NCBI GenBank assembly: GCA_030649165.1
Contig: JAUSGG010000110.1
Coordinates: 1 to 33,390, forward strand
Reading direction: 5' to 3'
From: Armatimonadota bacterium
GTDB lineage: Bacteria > Armatimonadota > UBA5829 > JAUSEB01
Length of the DNA: 33,390 nt
A program made the position numbers and the translations under genes. The notes beneath the pieces are model-generated. The model made no database searches, was not told the DNA's origin, and saw only the letters and a list, made by a program, of their open reading frames with translations. This document shows positions 23,177 to 31,074 of the stretch, one piece after another (the first letter of the stretch is position 1; the number at the start of each line of letters is the position of its first letter).

Positions 23177-26100
23177 CTATACTTTTATAACGTCTCCCAT
23201 ACCGGGCCGGGGCAGCGCCCGACGTTGGTAGAAACCGTTCACTAGTTCTATTGACGAGATGCCGCGAGCGATGAGATATGAGCCTTCCGTCACGCTGGGA
23301 TCGTTGACCTCGACCTTGACGCCGCGAACCTGCTTATAGGAGCCGTCCCTGTCCCTGTAATAGCTGGTAACTCCGCCGCCGTCGTCCAGAAACAGGTATC
23401 TGTTGTTGTAATAATCCCCGATGGAGGATAGATTGAGGCTGCATCTGCCGGGGACCCTCACAAGAAGACCTACGTTGTTTACTCCGACTCCTCCTTCCAC
23501 CCCCCTCTGGCCCGAGCCGGTTGACGGAGAACCAAAGTCACCTCCGCCAAGCGTCGGGGAGTTCAGAAGAAGCTCGGAAACCGTTCCCGAACCGTTCGAA
23601 ACGACCGAGCCGGCAAGGATATACCTTTCGCCGTCCGGGTTGACGGACGCGGTTCCCGTCACATCCACCATTTGCCCAATGGAAAGGCCGTGATTCGCCT
23701 TCCAGACCCTTATCCCGCTGCGTTTGTCGCTTGACTCGATGTAGAAGTAGTCCGTGAAGACCGCGGTCACAATCCCCTGAGGAATGAGGACCGACTCGGT
23801 CTCCTGAACGGTCTTGGCTTCCGATATCTGATACGCGCGTTCCGTGGCGCCTATCGTGACGATGGGAAACAACCCCGTGCCCGTATCCTCGATGTAGTTT
23901 CTATCGTAGAACCTGAGTCCGCTTCCGCCGTGGCCCTGCCCGGTGAGGATGTCGAGGTCGTCGTCTCCGTTCCAGTCCTTCACTTCCGCTCCGGAGACCA
24001 ACTGATCGTTGCCGGGGCAATCAACGACAATGGTCCCAACGTTGTCGGCGAACTGGGGGCTGGAACCCGGCGTACCCAGCCCGACGTTCTTGTAGAAACG
24101 TATCCTGTTTTCATATTCGCCCAGGATCAGGTCCTTCTTGCCGTCCTTATCCCAATCGACAAAAGACCCCATATTCGGCCTGGGATAGCCCAGATTCGTC
24201 ATAACCGTTTCGGGAAGAGCGAACGACGGGTTGGCGTCAGTCCCGACGTTGCGGTAGAAAAAGACGCCGGTGTCCTCCCCGCCGACGAGGTCTTTCTTCC
24301 CGTCGCTGTCCCAGTCACAGATGAGCGGAGTAGCTCGGTAGGAATGCTGGATCGTCTGCCCGCCCGCGGACATCGGGACCCCTGGACTGAGAATCGGATT
24401 CGTGCGCGAGCCGCTGTTGATGTAGAGGGTGTAACGACCATAGAGGTCGCCGACGATCAGATCGAGGTCGGAGTCGTTGTCCCAGTCCACGACGTCGCTT
24501 CGGGCATATCCCGCCCAACGAATGTCATACGGGGCCCGTATCGGCTGGCCATTCACTGCCAGTCTTTGGCCGGCGGCGGAAACCGGGAACAAGTCGCTTG
24601 TCGTGTTGCGGAAGAACCAGGTGTAGCCGTCGGAGTCGCTTGCGATCAGGTCCTTTTTCCCGTCGCCGTCCCAGTCGGTCGCTCGCACGCCGTTCTGGCG
24701 CACGGCGTCGCAAATCTGAAACTGCTCAGTATAAGGCGAGCCACTTTGAGCGTCTCTTGGCGCGAATCTCGGAGCGGTCGCCGTGCCGACGTTCTTGTAA
24801 AGCCGGCCAAAAAACCGTGGCTGTTCGTCCCAATTCGTGCGCTCCCAGAAGCGCCCGCACACCATGTCCGGCAGTCCGTCGCCGTCGAAGTCGGCGATCT
24901 TGACGCCGGAGTGCGAGTCCATGAACTCGTAGAACGCGATAATCCGACCGGTGGCGAGGACCGGGTTTGTCCGCGTCCCGACGTTCCTGAACCAATAGAC
25001 CGAGCCATCGCCGGTTCCGGCAAAAGCGTCCAGATCGCCGTCGCTGTCGATGTCGGCGAAGTCGAAACGGGCCGTGCCCAGCCGGATAGTGACGCCGTTC
25101 GCTTTGACGTTGACTCCCTCAGTCAACTGGATATCCGACAAGCTGCTGCTCGTCCCGACGTTCTTGTGAAACTCCAGAAGGCCGCTCCGCGCTATCATCA
25201 CATCCTTCTTGCCGTCGCCGTCCCAATCCACGATAGTCGGGGCCGAGAAGAAGTTGCTGCCAAGGGAAGCGCCCGATTGCGTGGTCAACTGGCCCCGGAC
25301 CTGGAAAGTCAACTGGCCGCCCGGCGTCGTAACGTTCTCGTACTTTTGTATCGTGTATTGCTGGGGACCATCCGAGTAACTGGCGAAGAGGTCCTGGTCG
25401 CCATCCCCGTCCCAATCGTTGAACTCGACAACCACCCAGGCGCGCCCCTGTCCGCCGGTCAAGTCCCACGGCTGCCCGCCGGACGTGAGTTTGCCTCTGT
25501 CCACAAATCTGCCGCCCCCTGCGTTTTCGTAACAGTATATGAACGGCTCCGTGCCGCCCTTGAACAAGTCCGGATCGCCGTCGCCATCGAAGTCAACGAA
25601 GGTGTCGAAGTGGCAGGCGTTGATCTCGCGCCGCTTGTATCCCTCGGTGAAACGGTCGCCGTCGCCGACTATTCCGCCGTACCTCTGAGGTTTGCCACGG
25701 CCGGACTCCTTTGTATCGAAATAGACGGCGTATTGCGTATAGTTCTGGTTCGGAATCACGAAACTGAGAGTGATGTAACCGACTCCGTAGTACCGCTGCG
25801 CGCGCCAGGGGAGAAGATACCGCTCGTATCCCGCCCGCGACGCGTCGAACTCCTTCGGCTGGCCGGCCCCGTCGTAAGCAACGACCTCTATCGTGCTCTC
25901 ATCGAAGGACCCGCTTGCGCCGGCGTCCGTAAGCAATTGGGGGAAATCCACGTTCACCTGAGCGGGAGAGTTCACTCTGGTTACGCCGCGGTTATTCACG
26001 GTCAGCAGAACGCGATAACGGTTCGGGGAAGTCCAACTCGGAACCGCTTGCGCCAAGCCGGGCAGCAGGACGCAAGCCGCCAGGAACGTAAGCCCCACGC

Positions 26101-26197
26101 AGTTTGCTTTACGCCCCAAGCTTGCTTTAGCCTGCTTCAACAGACAGCGTGAGGTTTTAACCTCACGTGTCCGGGGAAGGGAAGAGGTCGTCCTCAT
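23177..26197 (-). CDS. P2-B: secreted FG-GAP/VCBS protein with OB-like tail
   Basis: This 1006-residue protein starts at the ATG that overlaps the P2-A stop. Its N terminus is odd: about 30 charged residues (such as SRCLLKQAKASLGRKANC) come before the hydrophobic signal core VGLTFLAACVLLPGLAQA, whereas the paralogues have about 3-10. That extra part contains a palindrome. A beta-rich domain follows (about 55-185), then FG-GAP repeats with ten DxDxDGxxD-type loops (about 190-775), closing with GQGHGGSGLRFYDRNY, then the two OB-like units (about 800-1005; FYIESSDKRSGIRV, GQMVDVTG, GLLVRVPGRCSLNL, RGISSIELVNG). Whether the long n-region still allows export is uncertain. Its function presumably matches that of the other B proteins. 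Confidence 0.9.
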   Translation of the reverse strand: MRTTSSLPRTREVKTSRCLLKQAKASLGRKANCVGLTFLAACVLLPGLAQAVPSWTSPNRYRVLLTVNNRGVTRVNSPAQVNVDFPQLLTDAGASGSFDESTIEVVAYDGAGQPKEFDASRAGYERYLLPWRAQRYYGVGYITLSFVIPNQNYTQYAVYFDTKESGRGKPQRYGGIVGDGDRFTEGYKRREINACHFDTFVDFDGDGDPDLFKGGTEPFIYCYENAGGGRFVDRGKLTSGGQPWDLTGGQGRAWVVVEFNDWDGDGDQDLFASYSDGPQQYTIQKYENVTTPGGQLTFQVRGQLTTQSGASLGSNFFSAPTIVDWDGDGKKDVMIARSGLLEFHKNVGTSSSLSDIQLTEGVNVKANGVTIRLGTARFDFADIDSDGDLDAFAGTGDGSVYWFRNVGTRTNPVLATGRIIAFYEFMDSHSGVKIADFDGDGLPDMVCGRFWERTNWDEQPRFFGRLYKNVGTATAPRFAPRDAQSGSPYTEQFQICDAVRQNGVRATDWDGDGKKDLIASDSDGYTWFFRNTTSDLFPVSAAGQRLAVNGQPIRAPYDIRWAGYARSDVVDWDNDSDLDLIVGDLYGRYTLYINSGSRTNPILSPGVPMSAGGQTIQHSYRATPLICDWDSDGKKDLVGGEDTGVFFYRNVGTDANPSFALPETVMTNLGYPRPNMGSFVDWDKDGKKDLILGEYENRIRFYKNVGLGTPGSSPQFADNVGTIVVDCPGNDQLVSGAEVKDWNGDDDLDILTGQGHGGSGLRFYDRNYIEDTGTGLFPIVTIGATERAYQISEAKTVQETESVLIPQGIVTAVFTDYFYIESSDKRSGIRVWKANHGLSIGQMVDVTGTASVNPDGERYILAGSVVSNGSGTVSELLLNSPTLGGGDFGSPSTGSGQRGVEGGVGVNNVGLLVRVPGRCSLNLSSIGDYYNNRYLFLDDGGGVTSYYRDRDGSYKQVRGVKVEVNDPSVTEGSYLIARGISSIELVNGFYQRRALPRPGMGDVIKV
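26149..26166. repeat. Palindrome inside P2-B signal-peptide region
   Basis: GTGAGGTT and AACCTCAC flank a two-base centre (TT), giving an eight-base-pair inverted repeat inside codons of about 11-16 of P2-B. It lies in the stretch (about 26100-26180) that has no counterpart in the paralogous signal peptides, which suggests an inserted repeat read in frame. Confidence 0.55.
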
Positions 26198-26212
26198 GGG
26201 TTCACTACCTCC
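26194..26212 (-). promoter_or_regulatory. Coupled ribosome binding site and ATGA overlap, P2
   Basis: GGAGGT (26212-26207) lies nine bases before the ATG of P2-B and is formed by the Glu-Val codons of MEVVNP in P2-A. The shared ATGA is at 26197-26194. The upstream codon differs (ATG for Met instead of ACG for Thr), but the GGAGGT is unchanged. Confidence 0.85.
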
Positions 26213-27897
26213 ATGTAGACGAGGTATTTCAAATCATTGATGATCTCCTGGTTGGCCTCCCATGAGCTTGTGTTCTGTTTAGCAAAGTAGACCCGGCAGG
26301 CGTCTCCCGACTCGACCAGGATGCTGTCAACGTATATATCTTCGGCCCCGTCGAGAAGGTCGGGTGGCCCGAATTCGATCTCGCCTGGTATCTTGGTCCA
26401 GGCGCTTCCATCGGGACTGGTCGCTCTCATCACGTGGTAGTTCGGCGCGGCCGCGCTCTTGCCCTGATACCACAGTTCGTACTGACCCTTTCTCGCGATC
26501 ACCACCGGATGCCGCGCCCCCAGCGCGTCGAGAGTCCCACTACCGCCGGGGTTAAGAGCCACGCCGCCGCGGGTCCAGTTGATTCCGTCCGGACTGGTCG
26601 CGTAGAAAACCCTCCATACGCTGCCGTCGAAACCCTCATACCACATCCTGTACGTCGAGCCTTCCCTCAACACGTGAGGCTCCCCTACTCCCTTTGAATC
26701 CTGAGTTCCCGGCTGGCCCAGTCCTAAGACCGCGCCTGCGCCCGCCATCCCCGCGTATTTGGCCCACGACATGCCGTCAGCCGAAGTGGCGTACCCTATC
26801 CGAAAATCGATCTTGTTCTCGATTCCATCCGACACAGGCTCGGTGTCGCCGTTCCAACCGGTGTACCACATCTTGCAGGTCGAGCCATCTCGAATGACGC
26901 AAGGGCCGGCAGCCCAAATGGAGTCGAACCTCGCCGACATGTCGTCCGGGTTGAGCAGGTCTCCCTCCAGAAACTTCGTGGAGTACAGCACGGCGTCGTC
27001 CCGGCTGTTGACCCGTCCCCAGCCCTGCGCGTTGCTCGATGTCGCGAGGCCGATGTGCCACAGGCCCCAGGCGCTGTCGTTCGCCCAGGCCCCGGCCGTG
27101 CCCGTGTAGTACATTTTGTAATTGCCGGTCCCACTGTCGTACATCACAAATGGGTTCGCTACCTGGTTGCGCTCCCAACCCGTGTACGGTCCCAGCACGT
27201 TAGAGGCGCTAATAACCGGAGTAGAGCAGACGAGGTTGTCCATATAGGTCTCGCTCTTGGTAAAGTTGTTGCCGTTGTCCCACTGGCCAAACGATATCTG
27301 GCCTATAGAGGTGGCGGAGTTGACGAGCGTCCCGCCCGTGAGGACCTGGTTTCCGTTTACCACGACATCCATCTTGTTTGTGGTAAGGTTTATGACCAGC
27401 CTGATGTGTATCCACGCGCGGTTGGGGACGGGCGTGAGGACAACGGGCTGGCTGTCTACAAGTCGCACCTTGATCTGATTGTCCGCCAGGTAGACGCGCG
27501 TGATCTCCACGGCATCGGATCTTCGGATATAGACCTTGCCGAGATTTGCGCCCTCATAGCCCGTTGAGCCGCGCGTGATGTCCATTGCCACATCCATATC
27601 GACGTAGTTGGTTCCGCCGCCGGACGTGACCGCGACCATATCTTCGCCCGACCCCCAGGCGCGATAGTTCGCCTTGATCGCCTTCCCTGAAACGGCAAAT
27701 CCCTGCTGGACCCACACTTTGCCAACCATACCGGTCCACCCGTTCTGTCCGGCAAGGTCGCCGTCCGTGTACGAGTTGAAGTCGCACGAATACCACGGCG
27801 CTACGGCGCACAGCGCGCCTCCGCGGGCGGCGGTGAAGAACAGCAGAGCCAGGAGAGTTGACCTTACCCTTGTTAACATCGATCGACAATCCCCCAT
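26194..27897 (-). CDS. P2-A: secreted jelly-roll + five-bladed propeller protein
   Basis: This protein has 567 residues from the ATG at 27897. An in-frame ATG at 27879 (MLTRVRSTLLALLFFTAARG) would give a more usual signal peptide, and the evidence does not decide between them. The jelly roll (about 30-215) has CDFNSYTDGDLAGQNGWTG, LGKIYIRRSDAVEITRVYLA and KMDVVVNGNQVLTGG. The propeller (about 235-560) shows five motifs including NPFVMYDSGTGNYKMYYTG, GPCVIRDGSTCKMWYTGWNG and GEPHVLREGSTYRMWYEGFD. It ends in YMEVVNP and is coupled to P2-B. It is closest to P1-A, sharing the KIYIRRSDAVEITR and PV(V/I)LTPVPN segments. The composite repeat A ends only a few bases before its start. Confidence 0.88.
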   Translation of the reverse strand: MGDCRSMLTRVRSTLLALLFFTAARGGALCAVAPWYSCDFNSYTDGDLAGQNGWTGMVGKVWVQQGFAVSGKAIKANYRAWGSGEDMVAVTSGGGTNYVDMDVAMDITRGSTGYEGANLGKVYIRRSDAVEITRVYLADNQIKVRLVDSQPVVLTPVPNRAWIHIRLVINLTTNKMDVVVNGNQVLTGGTLVNSATSIGQISFGQWDNGNNFTKSETYMDNLVCSTPVISASNVLGPYTGWERNQVANPFVMYDSGTGNYKMYYTGTAGAWANDSAWGLWHIGLATSSNAQGWGRVNSRDDAVLYSTKFLEGDLLNPDDMSARFDSIWAAGPCVIRDGSTCKMWYTGWNGDTEPVSDGIENKIDFRIGYATSADGMSWAKYAGMAGAGAVLGLGQPGTQDSKGVGEPHVLREGSTYRMWYEGFDGSVWRVFYATSPDGINWTRGGVALNPGGSGTLDALGARHPVVIARKGQYELWYQGKSAAAPNYHVMRATSPDGSAWTKIPGEIEFGPPDLLDGAEDIYVDSILVESGDACRVYFAKQNTSSWEANQEIINDLKYLVYMEVVNP

Positions 27898-27900
27898 GAC

Positions 27901-28003
27901 CGCCCCCTAACCCCCTTCTGAGAGGAGGGGGGGGAGTCTAACCCCCTCGTAAGAGGAGGGGGGAGTCCCTCTCGTTTTGGGAGAGGGCTGGGGTGAGGTC
28001 TTT
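27901..28003. repeat. Composite palindromic repeat A, copy 6 (expanded)
   Basis: This is the longest copy: CCCCCTAACCCCCTTCTGAG with AGGAGGGGGGGG, a second CTAACCCCCTCGTAAGAGG unit, and then CCCTCTCGTTTTGGGAGAGGG and CTGGGGTGAGGTC. It fills most of the 135-base spacer between the P1-B stop and the P2-A start and has the same orientation as the copies at 5434 and 32803. Confidence 0.75.
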
Positions 28004-28032
28004 CTTGGTAATTGGACTTCATCCGATCCCTG

Positions 28033-31000
28033 CTACACCTTCTGCACATCCCCCATACCGGGCCGGGCGAGAATGCGGCCCTGGCGGATACCGTTCACCA
28101 ATTCTATAGACGAGATACCTCGCACGCTGAGGTAGGACCCTTCAGCGATGCTCGGATCGTTAACGTCAACCTTCACGCCGTCGGCCAGCCGGTACGAACC
28201 GTCCGCATGCCTGTAGACGCTATTGGCTCCACCGCCGTCGTCTACAAACAGGTACCTCTTGTTGTAGTAGTCGCCGGTAGAGGACAGGTTGAGGCTGCAC
28301 TTGCCGATAAGCCCGACAAGCAGGCCGATGTTGTTTACGCCGACTCCGCCCTCGACCCCGTACTGGCCCGAACCGCTGGAGGGCGAGCCGAAATCCGCCC
28401 CACCAAGAGCCCTGGAGTTGAGCATAAGTTCCGAAACCGCGCCCGAACCGTTTGCCGTTACTGAGCCGGCGGCGATGTATGTCTCACCGTCCGGAACGAT
28501 GGACACGGTTCCTGTCACATCCACCATCTGGCCTATTGCAAGGCCGTGGTTGGCCTTTTGGACCCTTATGCCGCTGCTCCTGTCGGTCTGCTCGACGTAG
28601 AAGTAGTCGGTGAAGACGGCGGTCACGACTCCCTGTGGGACCGCAATGGAGCCGGTTCCGCCGGCGGTTTTCGCCGCCGCGATATCGTAACCGCGAGACG
28701 AAGCCCCGAGCGTAACGATCGGGTACAGGCCGCTCCCCATATCTTTGACATAGTCTCTTTCGTAGAACCTCAGCCCGCTGCCGCCGTGCCCCTGACCGGT
28801 CAGAATATCTATATCCTCATCCGAATTCCAGTCCAGAGCATCCGCGCCGGAAACAAGCATCTGGCACGGTCCCGTAACCAGAACTGAACCAGTCGTACTG
28901 CCGAACTCCGGCGGCCCGTTTACCGCCGCCGTGTTGCGATGCCACCGCACGTCGCTCTCGAATTCGCTCGCGATGAAGTCTTTCTTCCCGTCGCCGTCCC
29001 AGTCGATGAACTCGCCCAGATTGGGCCTGACGTTGTAGGTGATCCTGGTAAGGCCGGCGGCTACCCAGCTCGGATACGCCAGGCTGGGGTTGGCGTCAGC
29101 GCCGACGTTACGGTAGAAGAGGAATCCCGAATCGCCCGCGGACTCGCCCGCGGTGGAAGGCCAGTCGTAGTAATCGCTGGTCCCTTCCCCCGTCATGCCG
29201 AAGATGACGTCCTTTTTGCCGTCGTTGTCCCAATCGCATACGAGCACGGTGCAGCGGCCGGAGCCGTCTATTGGTTTGTTGTTGGCGAATACCCTGGTCC
29301 CGGCCCCCAGCAGCGGACCGGAGGCCGATCCGACGTTCAGATAAAGCGTCAGCCATCCCCGCCCGTCCGCGACCAGCAGGTCTTTCCGGCCGTCGTTATT
29401 CCAGTCGGCAACGTCCGCTCTCGCATAGCCGCCCCAGTTGTCCTCGGCGTAGACCCGGACAGCCTTGTCATCCGCCATAAGCTTTTCGCCCGGAGCGAAC
29501 ACCGGGAAAAGACTGTTTGTGGTGTTGCGGAAGAACCATACGAATCCGTCGGTGTCGCTTGCGATAAGGTCGAGCTTGCCGTCTTCGTTCCAGTCGGCGG
29601 CACGGACCCCGTTCTGTCGCACGGCGTCGCAGATTTGGAACTGTTCGATATACGGCGCGCCCTGATCGGCGTCTCGCGCCTCGAACCTGGGAGAGGTCGC
29701 CGTTCCGACGTTCTTATACATACGTCCGAACACGCGGTCCTGCTCGCCGAAATGGGTTCGCTCCCAGAACCGTCCCGGAACCAGATCGAGAAGACCATCC
29801 CCGTCGAAGTCCGCGACCTTGACCCACGAGTGGGCGTCCATGAACTCGTAGAAAGCGATAAGGCGTCCGGTCGTCAGAATGGGCGCGGTTCGTGTTCCTA
29901 CATTCTTGAACCAGAAGATGTGACCGTCCTGCGTTCCCATGAACAGATCGAGATCGCCGTCGCTGTCGATGTCGGCGCAATCGGCCCGACCCGCGAAGAT
30001 GTTGATCTCGGTCCCGTTGGCGCGAACGTACACTCCATCGTTCAGCGTGATGGCGCGGATGCTGTTCGTCGGGCTGACGTTCTTGTAGAAAACCAATTGG
30101 TCGTCTTTTGCGACCAGGAAGTCCTTCTTGCCGTCGCCGTCCCAATCCACGACGGTCGGCGCGGCGAACCACGAGCTTCCCAGGGGCTTGAGGGTCTTGG
30201 TGAGAAGATAACCGACCTTGCTGAAGGTTATGTACCCTCCCGGCGCGGTGACGTTCTCATAGATGACGATCTGGAATTCGTCCGGCCCATCGGTGAAGCT
30301 GGCGAACAGGTCCTGGTCGCCGTCGCTGTCCCAGTCGTTGAACTCCACCGTGAGCCATGCCCGGCCGCCGTCTCCTGTAAGCGACCACGGCTGGCCGCCG
30401 GAAGTCATCTTCCCCCTGTCAACGAACTCTCCGCTTCCCACGTTTTCGTAGCAGTAGATGTAGGACTCCACGCCTCCCTTGAACAGATCGAGGTCGCCAT
30501 CGTTGTCGAAATCGGCAAAGGAGTCGAATTTGCAGGCGTTGATCTCACGCCTTCCGTACTCCTGCCGGAAAAGGTCTCCGTCGCCGACCAGACCGGCGTA
30601 ACGCCACGGCTTCCCCGTGCCGGACTCCTTCGTATCGAAGTAAACGGCATACTGGGTGTAAGTCTGATCGGGGAGAACGAAACTCAGGGTGACTCGGCTT
30701 AAGCCGTAGTATCGCTGAATGCGCCACGGCAGGAGGTACTGCTCGTACCCCGTTCTGGATCCATCATACACCGCTGGCTGGCCGGAGGCGTTGTAAGCCG
30801 TCACCTCAATCGTGTTTTCATCGAAGGAGCCGGGCGCGCCCATTTGGTCGAGCAGTTGCGGGAAGTCGATCTCCACCGACGCCGGCGAATTCCGGCGGTA
30901 GGAGATGCGGGGATTGACCGTCAATAAGACCCTGTAGTGGTCGGGCGAGGTCCACGCGGCCGCGGCGGAGGCCGGAGCCGCCGTCCGGAGACCGGATACC

Positions 31001-31059
31001 CACGTCAAGAGGAATATAAGGACGAAAAGCTTCATGCCTCGGCTCTTGAACGCGCTCAT
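28033..31059 (-). CDS. P1-B: secreted FG-GAP/VCBS protein with OB-like tail
   Basis: This 1008-residue protein starts at the ATG that overlaps the P1-A stop. The signal peptide covers about 1-34. The beta-rich domain is at about 38-175 (YRVLLTV, NSPASVEIDF, YLLPWRIQRYYG). Ten calcium-type loops start at about residues 183, 242, 305, 363, 417, 489, 552, 609, 686 and 743; the last, DWNSDEDID, is degenerate. GQGHGGSGLRFYERDY (about 755-770) closes the repeat region. OB-like unit 1 (about 800-880) has FYVEQTDRSSGIRV and GQMVDVTG. Unit 2 (about 905-1005) has GLLVGLIGKCSLNL, GVKVDVND and RGISSIELVNG. There is no anchor or sorting signal, so it is probably released or held by a partner. Confidence 0.9.
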   Translation of the reverse strand: MSAFKSRGMKLFVLIFLLTWVSGLRTAAPASAAAAWTSPDHYRVLLTVNPRISYRRNSPASVEIDFPQLLDQMGAPGSFDENTIEVTAYNASGQPAVYDGSRTGYEQYLLPWRIQRYYGLSRVTLSFVLPDQTYTQYAVYFDTKESGTGKPWRYAGLVGDGDLFRQEYGRREINACKFDSFADFDNDGDLDLFKGGVESYIYCYENVGSGEFVDRGKMTSGGQPWSLTGDGGRAWLTVEFNDWDSDGDQDLFASFTDGPDEFQIVIYENVTAPGGYITFSKVGYLLTKTLKPLGSSWFAAPTVVDWDGDGKKDFLVAKDDQLVFYKNVSPTNSIRAITLNDGVYVRANGTEINIFAGRADCADIDSDGDLDLFMGTQDGHIFWFKNVGTRTAPILTTGRLIAFYEFMDAHSWVKVADFDGDGLLDLVPGRFWERTHFGEQDRVFGRMYKNVGTATSPRFEARDADQGAPYIEQFQICDAVRQNGVRAADWNEDGKLDLIASDTDGFVWFFRNTTNSLFPVFAPGEKLMADDKAVRVYAEDNWGGYARADVADWNNDGRKDLLVADGRGWLTLYLNVGSASGPLLGAGTRVFANNKPIDGSGRCTVLVCDWDNDGKKDVIFGMTGEGTSDYYDWPSTAGESAGDSGFLFYRNVGADANPSLAYPSWVAAGLTRITYNVRPNLGEFIDWDGDGKKDFIASEFESDVRWHRNTAAVNGPPEFGSTTGSVLVTGPCQMLVSGADALDWNSDEDIDILTGQGHGGSGLRFYERDYVKDMGSGLYPIVTLGASSRGYDIAAAKTAGGTGSIAVPQGVVTAVFTDYFYVEQTDRSSGIRVQKANHGLAIGQMVDVTGTVSIVPDGETYIAAGSVTANGSGAVSELMLNSRALGGADFGSPSSGSGQYGVEGGVGVNNIGLLVGLIGKCSLNLSSTGDYYNKRYLFVDDGGGANSVYRHADGSYRLADGVKVDVNDPSIAEGSYLSVRGISSIELVNGIRQGRILARPGMGDVQKV

Positions 31060-31074
31060 GGGACTACGACCTCC
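31056..31074 (-). promoter_or_regulatory. Coupled ribosome binding site and ATGA overlap, P1
   Basis: GGAGGT (31074-31069) lies nine bases before the ATG of P1-B, inside the EVVVP codons of P1-A. The stop and start share ATGA (31059-31056). It fixes the B start against a longer frame that extends back to about 31227 with no signal peptide. Confidence 0.85.

Noticed and set aside
23930-26152. A 740-codon plus-strand open frame opposite P2-B
   Set aside because: It is the mirror of the calcium-loop codons: GAC/GGC-rich loops on the minus strand read as strings of Val, Ala and Pro on the plus strand. It has no signal peptide, family motif or ribosome binding site, while the minus strand has full domain support.
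28939-30702. A 587-codon plus-strand open frame opposite P1-B
   Set aside because: It has the same origin as the frame opposite P2-B, with repeated LAVAVPI-like stretches that mirror DWDGDGKKD. It is a shadow of P1-B.
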